From Paenibacillus amylolyticus (lineage in GTDB: Bacteria > Bacillota > Bacilli > Paenibacillales > Paenibacillaceae): a stretch of DNA of 64,000 bases. This document shows, one piece after another, positions 25,387 through 31,609 of the stretch. Below the pieces are notes generated by a model, which saw nothing but the letters and a program-made list of their open reading frames with translations, was not told the DNA's origin and made no database searches. The stretch is from positions 310,001 through 374,000 of the forward strand of contig NZ_RIAS01000004.1 of NCBI RefSeq assembly GCF_003719335.1. Reading direction: 5' to 3'. How positions within the stretch are numbered: the first letter of the stretch is position 1; every line of letters begins with the position of its first letter. Made by a program: the position numbers and the translations under genes.

Positions 25387-26565
25387 GTGTCTCTACAATT
25401 TGAGGAAGGAAGCTACACTGTATATTGGCGTACAGAGTCTATTCATTTGCTGGCGAAGGAGTTTGCCCTTTTGCATTTTCTGTACGCAAACAAAGACAAG
25501 GCCTTTACGCGCAGTCAACTGCTGGATCGGGTATGGCCGCTGGAATATCCGGTGGAACGAACCGTAGACGATCATATCTATCGGTTACGCAAGAAGCTAA
25601 AACGCTGGGATGAGATTAGCCTCGATACGGTCAGGGGTTATGGCTACCGACTTGCCTTGCGGGAGAACAAAGCGATGTTGATCTCTAATCCTTCGGTTCA
25701 TGATCCAGAGATGCAGGAAGTGATTCACGGACTGCTCCGCAAATATCATCTGTTCGGTCAGGGAAATTCAATTCAGATGCTGGTTCACCAGCAGGAAGCA
25801 CTTGGCTTGAAGATTTCACCATACTACCAATTGTATATGCATTTTATCCAGGGAGATCTGGAGTGGCTGACGAGCACAGATGACTTCCCTTTGGAAGAGC
25901 GCTTGTACTGGTTATTGATTTATGTACATGCTCTCATTAAGCCAGCCGAAAGTTTGGAATTATACAGGCTAGCGATCCAATCACCTTTGTTGCCCGCCGA
26001 GTATCGTCAGGAACTGCGTATTCTGAATATTATTGATATCTACGCGGAGACGGGACAGTACCAGGAAGCTAAGAGGCTGCTGGAAGAGACATATCAGGTA
26101 ATGGAAGCAGAACAGTTGACTTATTTCAAATTACCCGTAGGTATCGCCGCGTTATCGGTTGAACTGTGGGGTGGGAGTGGAGAAGCTGCCGAGGAACAAC
26201 TGGCTGTGTTGCGATCTGAATTAAAGGATGCTCCCTATCTGCGAGAAATTGGTCGTTTTCAGGTGATGGAGGGTTTATGGCTACTTCGACAGGGACGGGT
26301 GCGAGAGGCAGAACTGCGAATGGATGACGGTCTGGATGTATTAAAAATGTCGCTCAATGCTCCGCTATATCTGAATTCAGCCTATCAGATCCTCCTGTAT
26401 ATGGATCACCATCGAACCCCGGGAAGACTTCGCAATAAATATCAGCAGATATATACAGAGATCGGTAAGTCATATGGTGTTCCCGTATATGGGCAGCAGA
26501 TCGTAAATACCGTTATTAACTTTTTATCAACGGATTCCGAATCCTCTGATCTTCCTCTGACATAG
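25387..26565 (+). CDS. Receiver-less winged-helix regulator with helical-repeat domain
   Basis: A 392-residue protein. Residues 15-95 form an OmpR/PhoB-type winged helix (LLAKEFALLHFLYANKDKAF, TRSQLLDRVW, ERTVDDHIYRLRKKLKRWDE, TVRGYGYRL). There is no receiver domain. The remaining 290 residues are helical and TPR-like (AETGQYQEAKRLLEETYQVM, EGLWLLRQGRVREAELRM). This is SARP/MalT-like logic, in which a helical scaffold senses a protein or small ligand. The GTG start at 25387 follows AGAGGAGG. An inverted repeat and an MFS pump gene lie directly downstream, so it probably controls that pump. Confidence 0.75.
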   Translation: MSLQFEEGSYTVYWRTESIHLLAKEFALLHFLYANKDKAFTRSQLLDRVWPLEYPVERTVDDHIYRLRKKLKRWDEISLDTVRGYGYRLALRENKAMLISNPSVHDPEMQEVIHGLLRKYHLFGQGNSIQMLVHQQEALGLKISPYYQLYMHFIQGDLEWLTSTDDFPLEERLYWLLIYVHALIKPAESLELYRLAIQSPLLPAEYRQELRILNIIDIYAETGQYQEAKRLLEETYQVMEAEQLTYFKLPVGIAALSVELWGGSGEAAEEQLAVLRSELKDAPYLREIGRFQVMEGLWLLRQGRVREAELRMDDGLDVLKMSLNAPLYLNSAYQILLYMDHHRTPGRLRNKYQQIYTEIGKSYGVPVYGQQIVNTVINFLSTDSESSDLPLT

Positions 26566-26573
26566 CGCCTCTA

Positions 26574-26619
26574 TGATTACAGCCAAGGAGCAGTCCATTT
26601 TATAAGCTGGTTGTAATCA
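26574..26619 (+). promoter_or_regulatory. 11-bp inverted repeat between regulator and MFS gene
   Basis: TGATTACAGCC (26574-26584) and GGTTGTAATCA (26609-26619) are inverted copies with one mismatch, 24 bases apart. No T-tract follows, so an operator is more likely than a terminator. It ends 17 bases before the MFS start codon. Confidence 0.5.
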
Positions 26620-26636
26620 AGGGAGGAAAATCAAGT

Positions 26637-28058
26637 ATGAAGCAACAATCATCAAGGACGGAAGAACCCCACTTATCCAATGTAGAGAATCCATCTCGTC
26701 CAGCGAACTCATCAAGAAACGACGTATTTCCTTCATCTACACCAGATGATTCATCTGGTGAATCTGCTTCACAAACCTCAAAAAGCCTCTGGGCTAATCT
26801 GAGGTTTGTGCGTCTGTTTGTTGCTTATGCGCTCGCCACCTTTGGCGATTGGTTCGATGCACTGGCAATACAGGTCATGGTGGCTTACCGTTGGGGTGCT
26901 GATCCGTTAATTATAGCACTGATCCCCGTCTGTATGGCTGTACCCGGCATCCTGTTTGGCTCTGTAGCTGGAGCGCTGGCTGATCGGCTGCATAAAGTGA
27001 GGATCATGATTCTCTGTGATGGGATTACCATCGCACTAACCGTAGGGATTTTATTTGCGCCAAGTCCAGCATGGCTGCTACCCCTTCTGGCTCTGCGTGC
27101 GATGATGAGTGTGTTCCATGTTCCTGCCCAGCAGGCGCTGACACGGCAGATCGTGGCGGAGGAGCAACTGTTTCAGGCCTCGTCTCTGAACGGTTTTGTG
27201 AATCAGTGTGCGAAGATCGCCGGCCCCCTTCTGGGCGCGGTGGTGTTAGCCTTTTTCTCTCCGCAAATCTGCATTCTGATCAATGCGTGTGCTCGTCTGT
27301 TATCGGGCGCTGTGTTATGGCCATTGCGACGTTTGGCGGAGAAGAAGGAACCTGTTATCCAAAGCGAGAATGCCGGTGAAGTTCCGAAGGAATCGGAATC
27401 CTTCTTCACGCAGTGGCAGGAGGGCTGGAGGTATTTACGCCGGAGTCGCGCGGTGAGGAATACCATCGTGTTTGGATGTTTGGGCCTGATGTCTATTCTG
27501 ATGATCGAATATCAATTTACAACCCTGTTTCGGGGGATCAAGCCTGGTGATGAATCCCTGCTCGGCTGGCTCGGATCATCCGTAGGTGCGGGAGCGGTGT
27601 TTATCATTCTACTGTTAAACCGATTGCCAAGGTTAGGATACGGGTGGGGGCTTGGCGGCGGATATTTTCTCATTGGGACCGGCATTGCAGCACTAGGCTG
27701 GGTTGGTCCAGATACATCGACAGCATGGATTATTGTCTTGGGCTTGTGTATTGGTCTGGGGAATGGACTGTTTATGGTTACGATGAATTATTTGCTGCAA
27801 AAAGAGACCTCTCCTGATTATGTAGGACGTGTATTTGGCATTCAAAACTCGTTATACAGTGTGGTACTGATCGCTGCCCCGCTGGCGGGAGGTGCACTCA
27901 TTCGTTCTGTCGGGCCGAGTCCAACCTTTCAAATGATTGGCCTGGTTACACTAGCCATTGGACTTGGGGGCATCTTGTTACAGCGTATGTTGTGGTCGAT
28001 CAGCAGAACATCCTCTTCGGTAGAGAAGACAGGGTCTGCCCAACAAGGAATTTCGTAA
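26637..28058 (+). CDS. MFS efflux transporter
   Basis: A 473-residue protein. A polar Ser-rich head of about 55 residues precedes twelve predicted membrane spans. The N-terminal half shows RLFVAYALATFGDWFDALAIQVMVAYRWG, ILFGSVAGALADRLHKVRIMI (the MFS loop 2-3 motif) and HVPAQQALTRQIVAEEQLFQASSLNGFVNQCAKIAGP, typical of the EntS/MefA-like exporter subgroup. GGGAGGAAAATCAAGT precedes the ATG. Export of a siderophore or drug is plausible, but the substrate cannot be read from sequence. Confidence 0.85.
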   Translation: MKQQSSRTEEPHLSNVENPSRPANSSRNDVFPSSTPDDSSGESASQTSKSLWANLRFVRLFVAYALATFGDWFDALAIQVMVAYRWGADPLIIALIPVCMAVPGILFGSVAGALADRLHKVRIMILCDGITIALTVGILFAPSPAWLLPLLALRAMMSVFHVPAQQALTRQIVAEEQLFQASSLNGFVNQCAKIAGPLLGAVVLAFFSPQICILINACARLLSGAVLWPLRRLAEKKEPVIQSENAGEVPKESESFFTQWQEGWRYLRRSRAVRNTIVFGCLGLMSILMIEYQFTTLFRGIKPGDESLLGWLGSSVGAGAVFIILLLNRLPRLGYGWGLGGGYFLIGTGIAALGWVGPDTSTAWIIVLGLCIGLGNGLFMVTMNYLLQKETSPDYVGRVFGIQNSLYSVVLIAAPLAGGALIRSVGPSPTFQMIGLVTLAIGLGGILLQRMLWSISRTSSSVEKTGSAQQGIS

Positions 28059-28119
28059 AAAGCTTTTCTCATAGCTATATAAGTTGAACTATAGATTTTA
28101 CACAGTCCACTCCGGTGAC

Positions 28120-28237
28120 AGAAGAACCTGGAGAGCAGCTGTTATCCCCAGATTTTTTGAACTACCTTTTCCAAAGGGGGATGTCATTACAAGGGAACAA
28201 ATGCTGTGCCTGATCCTTTTGGCAAAGTCGATATCTC
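28120..28237 (+). pseudogene. Possible SLH-domain remnant
   Basis: One frame reads AAVIPRFFELPFPKGDVITR, then EQMLCLILLAKS, and stops at TAG near 28235. The pattern F-P-x3-D-VITREQM resembles the end of an SLH domain. There is no start codon or ribosome site, and an in-frame upstream region is lacking. It lies at the edge of the surface-protein locus. Confidence 0.3.
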
Positions 28238-28245
28238 CGCATATA

Positions 28246-28284
28246 AAATAGCCGCCTTCGGTACTCATCCGAACGTGGCTATTT
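28246..28284 (-). terminator. Hairpin terminator, probably of the minus-strand paralogue pair
   Basis: AAATAGCC...TTCGG pairs with CCGAA...GGCTATTT around a 7-base loop. On the minus strand it is followed by TTTTATATG, and it lies 39 bases beyond the stop at 28323. It could also act on the plus strand. Confidence 0.6.
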
Positions 28285-28322
28285 CTGTTCCTTGGCCTGC
28301 ATAGAGGCACGGCTATAGATTA

Positions 28323-28904
28323 TCATACTTCCCACCAAGTGAAATACGTCGTGGAGGCTAACAATCCAGCAACGGAGAGTGATCCTGTCACGGACAGGTT
28401 AATTGCCTGACCGGGAGGAATGACATATTTGCCGAACTCATTGGATTGGAATGGGCCAACTTGCAGAGGCATGGACATTACAGCAGTCGCACCAGATGGG
28501 GCTGCTGTAGAGAATCGGACGAGAGCGGCACTTGTGTTACTGCTGGAAAGATTGCTGTTTACCGCAGAGAGTGTGCTTGGGGATGAAAGGGTACCATTTA
28601 CACTCAGGCTCATCGTTCCACTGAAGGAAGATAACAAGTTGAGTGCGACAGTAATGCCACCGGACAATCGGGAGACATACAGGGTTCTGCCACTTCCGGT
28701 AGGATTGGCGAGTTGTAGTGTTGCAGTTACGCTTCCTCCTAGCAAACCCAGTGTGGTGGAGTTGGTTGAACCTGCGTTGTACAGGTTACCCGTGCTGCCC
28801 GCATTATTTTCGGGTGGGGCAACAATGCCAGGTGAGATATATGTGTTGGTATTGGACGTATAAACGGGTTGGTTCAAGGGATTAAATACATTATTGTTCG
28901 GCAT
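28323..28904 (-). CDS. Beta-rich Ser/Thr/Asn-rich protein, unknown family (paralogue 2)
   Basis: A 193-residue protein starting MPNNNVFNPLNQPVYTS; ATG 28904 is preferred over GTG 28916 because AAAGGTGG stands eight bases upstream. No signal peptide or Cys. The order of elements (NVFN head, Gly/Ala/Ser-rich stretch, GSGRTLYVSRLSGG, variable Ser-rich part, IPPGQAINLSV, final TYFTWWEV) is shared with the neighbour at 28935, so the two are diverged duplicates. Composition and short beta strands suggest a structural surface protein; the layout reminds me of small Bacillota spore-associated DUF proteins, but I cannot name the family. Confidence 0.65.
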   Translation of the reverse strand: MPNNNVFNPLNQPVYTSNTNTYISPGIVAPPENNAGSTGNLYNAGSTNSTTLGLLGGSVTATLQLANPTGSGRTLYVSRLSGGITVALNLLSSFSGTMSLSVNGTLSSPSTLSAVNSNLSSSNTSAALVRFSTAAPSGATAVMSMPLQVGPFQSNEFGKYVIPPGQAINLSVTGSLSVAGLLASTTYFTWWEV

Positions 28905-28934
28905 GATTCGCACCACCTTTACTCAAAATCCAGG

Positions 28935-29468
28935 TTAGAATTCCCACCAGAATAGATTAATAGACCCCACTTGGCTTCCTGTTCCCAAGCTTATGGATAA
29001 CGATTGACCCGGAGGCACAACAATGGAGCCATTTAAATCCAAAACGTATATGCCTGCGGTGAGCGGTATGCTGAGCAGGCTGGTGAAGGTACCCCCAAGA
29101 GTCCCTGTATTTTGCCTTGTCGTTGCGATGCTGGTATTGGCATTGCCCAGCAGTGTATTGACGGGTACGGGCGTGCTGCCGACAGTGACGGTTCCACCGG
29201 AATAGACTACGAGTGTAGCTGCTGCTGTTGTTCCCCCTGAGAGGCTCGCAATGCGTATCGTTCTGCCGCTTCCGGCGGCATTTAATATTTGTAGAAGGAG
29301 ATTTTGGCTCGAAGGAATTGAGACATTGTTTGTGGTCAGGGCAAAAAAACTACCTGCTGCAGCCGCCCCGGTATCCGGAGCTGCTCCAATTCCCGGGGCC
29401 GCGAACGTATTGGTCAGCTGGGTAAATAGAGGGCCGTTAGACTGGTTGAATACATTAGCATTGGTCAT
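28935..29468 (-). CDS. Beta-rich Ser/Thr/Asn-rich protein, unknown family (paralogue 1)
   Basis: A 177-residue protein beginning MTNANVFNQSNGPLFTQLT. GGGGAGG precedes the ATG on the minus strand. It has the same layout as the protein at 28323: NVFN head, GIGAAPDTGAAAAGSFFAL, AAGSGRTIRIASLSGG, then IVVPPGQSLSISLG and a final INLFWWEF. No signal peptide, no Cys. The two genes are 30 bases apart and form an operon. Function unknown; many Thr/Ser/Asn residues could be glycan acceptors for the enzymes nearby (inference). Confidence 0.65.
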   Translation of the reverse strand: MTNANVFNQSNGPLFTQLTNTFAAPGIGAAPDTGAAAAGSFFALTTNNVSIPSSQNLLLQILNAAGSGRTIRIASLSGGTTAAATLVVYSGGTVTVGSTPVPVNTLLGNANTSIATTRQNTGTLGGTFTSLLSIPLTAGIYVLDLNGSIVVPPGQSLSISLGTGSQVGSINLFWWEF

Positions 29469-29690
29469 CCCACTTAACCTCCCCTGGACGAAATGGAATA
29501 CCTAGACGTATGGAATAGATGGAGAATAGCACATAGCCTACTTTATTTCGCATGTCCTCATTACTAGCATGATATGTAAAAGGAAGAGAAAGCGTTTGGG
29601 GATTACATCCGAATACGTAAATAACGGCGGATGCCGTGCCCGTATTCTCAATCCGGGCATACGATGCGTAAGCACATTTTTTAAGGGGAA
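29455..29690 (-). pseudogene. Possible DUF6385-like fragment on the minus strand
   Basis: The minus strand reads KKCAYASYARIENTGTASAV, IYVFGCNPQTL, DMRNKVGYVLFSIYSIRL and GIPFRPGEVKWDDQC, ending inside the start of the gene at 29468. ARIENTGTASAVIYVFG resembles the VVNRGKHPAIVQVQVS strand region of the DUF6385 protein on the opposite strand. No start with a ribosome site is seen, and the upstream end collides with the divergent gene at 29697. It may be a truncated paralogue or chance. Confidence 0.3.
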
Positions 29691-29696
29691 ATCGAG

Positions 29697-30224
29697 ATGA
29701 GTCGAACAGCCAAGCGAAGCAGGAAGAGAACGAAACTCTCAGCCAAGCAGACAATGAAACCAAAAACTAAATATGTCAGCCGCCGCCCATCCCGTTGTTC
29801 TCGCCGCGCTAAACTGCTGAAGCCCCCTTGTTCCCGGATTACCCGTCCTAGGTTCAAACAGGGTGCTTTCTCACGCACGAAACTCCCTGGTGCTACTCAC
29901 TGTTTTACAGAGCATACCTACACTGGAGCAGAGACAGGTCAAGGCGAACATGCCCTCCCACCGCAGGACACCTCATCTCTGAGCATGTACAGCTATGGCG
30001 TTGTGAATCGTGGAAAACATCCAGCGATCGTTCAAGTTCAGGTCAGCCCAAATGCCGTAGATTATGCAGTGGATAGTCAGGAAGTCATTGAGGGAGGACA
30101 GACGAAGGCGCTGGTTCCCTTGCGATTTCTGCATTATACCCGGCTTGTGCTCCTGCCTGTAAATCCGGCTCAGCCTACTCGGCTTGATGTATATTTTCAG
30201 GCACAGCGTATGCTCGTAAGGTAG
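29697..30224 (+). CDS. DUF6385-type protein with basic N-terminus
   Basis: A 175-residue protein. Residues 1-60 are extremely Arg/Lys/Ser-rich (SRTAKRSRKRTKLSAKQTMK) with four Cys. Residues 75-172 match the DUF6385 pattern (MYSYGVVNRGKHPAIVQVQVSPN, ALVPLRFLHYTRLVLLPVNP, RLDVYFQAQ), also seen at the C-terminus of the next protein. AAGGGGAAATCGAG precedes the ATG. It is divergent from the minus-strand paralogue pair and 39 bases before the repeat protein. The basic head might bind an anionic surface or nucleic acid. Role unknown; a coat or surface protein is likely by context. Confidence 0.7.
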   Translation: MSRTAKRSRKRTKLSAKQTMKPKTKYVSRRPSRCSRRAKLLKPPCSRITRPRFKQGAFSRTKLPGATHCFTEHTYTGAETGQGEHALPPQDTSSLSMYSYGVVNRGKHPAIVQVQVSPNAVDYAVDSQEVIEGGQTKALVPLRFLHYTRLVLLPVNPAQPTRLDVYFQAQRMLVR

Positions 30225-30263
30225 TTTAATTACACAGATTGTCCAGGGAGGAGGACGAGGCTC

Positions 30264-31529
30264 ATGCCTAACTTTACAACGTTTAATACGAATCCGGATA
30301 ACTTGAGAACGCTGATTTTTGGTCAGGATAGTACAGGTACGGCTCAGCCCGTCAGAACGGATACAAGCGGGAATGTGGTAGGTATCATTCTAGACGGGAC
30401 GATCAGTAACATTTCAGGTCTGACTACGGTTACCATTAACGCGGGCACAATCACCAACATTCTGAATGGTACCATCACGAATGTACTGGGTGCTACGATC
30501 ACGGCGGGAACGATCACAAGTGTGCTGGGAGCAACAGTAACAGCTGGAACGCTGACCAACTTGTTAAACGGTACGATTACGAGTGTTCTCGGGGCAACCG
30601 TCACGGCCGGAACACTAACCAATCTGTTGAACGGTACAATTACCAGTGTGCTCGGCGCAACGATTACCGCGGGAACGATCAACAGTGTGCTCGGGGCAAC
30701 AATAACAGCCGGCACGTTGACCAACTTGCTAAATGGTACCATCACGAACGTTCTCGGCGCTACGATTACAGCTGGGACAATCACGAGTGTACTTGGCGCG
30801 ACGGTGACTGCGGGTACCCTGACGAATCTCTTAAATGGTACGCTCACCAGCGTACTTGGCGCGACCATTACCGCAGGTACATTAACGAACTTGTTGAACG
30901 GAACGATTACGAATGTCCTCGGTGCGACGATTACGGCGGGAACCATTACGAGTGTGCTTGGTGCCACGTTGACGGCAGGAACGCTGACGAACCTGTTAAA
31001 CGGAACGATCACAAGCGTGCTCGGTGCGACAGTAACGGCCGGAACATTGACGAACTTGCTGAACGGTACACTTACCAGTGTACTCGGGGCTACCATTACT
31101 GCGGGGACGTTAACCAACCTGTTGAACGGAACCATTTCGAGTGTGCTCGGCGCAACGATTACGGCCGGTACATTGAGCAGCGTTACATCCATTTCTCAAA
31201 AAAGTTTTCAGGAGAACCAGCTTATCGGCACGCCGACGGCTAACACGTTTACTCCACTGCCTGCTGTGACAACGAGTGTGTTCGGCACGTATTCCTTCTT
31301 CGTTTATAACAGGGGACCAGGATTGAATAGGGTGGATGCCCAGGTAGAGATCAGTGCCAACGGGACCAACTGGTATACAGATGTAGCTACGGTAACAGGG
31401 ATCCTGTCCGGCTCTGTAGATGTTCTGGTACCTCAAAGATTTCTGAAATACACACGTCTTTCTTATCGTTCGAGTCTGATCGGCGCACCGAGCACGATTG
31501 ATGTGTTCTTCAATGGACAAGGCACATAA
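30264..31529 (+). CDS. Thr-rich repeat (beta-solenoid-like) protein with DUF6385 C-terminus
   Basis: A 421-residue protein. Residues 1-55 (MPNFTTFNTNPDNLRTLIFG, QDSTGTAQPVRTDTSG) are the usual head of DUF6385 proteins. Residues 59-305 are short repeats of two kinds, GTLTNLLN (8) and GTITSVLGATVTA (13), alternating mostly as a 21-residue unit; the regular T, V/I/L and G spacing suggests a solenoid or fibre. Residues 315-421 are the DUF6385 domain (YSFFVYNRGPGLNRVDAQVE, LVPQRFLKYTRLSYRSS, STIDVFFNGQG). AGGAGGACGAGGCTC precedes the ATG. Each repeat uses different synonymous codons. Its abundant Thr are possible acceptors for the three glycosyltransferases that follow. Confidence 0.8.
   Translation: MPNFTTFNTNPDNLRTLIFGQDSTGTAQPVRTDTSGNVVGIILDGTISNISGLTTVTINAGTITNILNGTITNVLGATITAGTITSVLGATVTAGTLTNLLNGTITSVLGATVTAGTLTNLLNGTITSVLGATITAGTINSVLGATITAGTLTNLLNGTITNVLGATITAGTITSVLGATVTAGTLTNLLNGTLTSVLGATITAGTLTNLLNGTITNVLGATITAGTITSVLGATLTAGTLTNLLNGTITSVLGATVTAGTLTNLLNGTLTSVLGATITAGTLTNLLNGTISSVLGATITAGTLSSVTSISQKSFQENQLIGTPTANTFTPLPAVTTSVFGTYSFFVYNRGPGLNRVDAQVEISANGTNWYTDVATVTGILSGSVDVLVPQRFLKYTRLSYRSSLIGAPSTIDVFFNGQGT
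30439..31179 (+). repeat. Degenerate-codon tandem repeats inside the Thr-rich protein
   Basis: About 247 codons of GT(I/L)T(N/S)(V/L)L(GATxTA/N) units. The protein is nearly invariant from unit to unit while third codon positions vary freely (GTGCTGGGA, GTGCTCGGC, GTTCTCGGG, GTACTTGGC), so the array is old and kept by selection on the protein. Confidence 0.85.
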
Positions 31530-31549
31530 CCCGCTTTGCTGTCATATAG

Positions 31550-31591
31550 GTACATGGAGTTCACTTTGGTGGGCTTCATGTACTTTTTTTG
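31550..31591 (+). terminator. Terminator between repeat protein and glycosyltransferase genes
   Basis: GTACATGGAG pairs with CTTCATGTAC (one mismatch), followed by T7. Its T-run ends 19 bases before the next start codon, so the glycosyltransferases depend on read-through or on a promoter inside the upstream gene. Confidence 0.8.
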
Positions 31592-31609
31592 TATCGGAGG
31601 TCAATGCGG

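Noticed and set aside
29531..29539. Sigma-K -10 box CATAGCCTA before the DUF6385 gene
   Set aside because: It fits CATAnnnTA but no AC-type -35 lies at the right spacing, so sporulation control cannot be claimed from it.
30344..31192. 282-residue minus-strand repeat frame (VNVPAVIVAPSTL type)
   Set aside because: It is the complement of the Thr-rich repeat. Regular composition follows from the repeat on the other strand, and the plus frame has the ribosome site and a known C-terminal domain.
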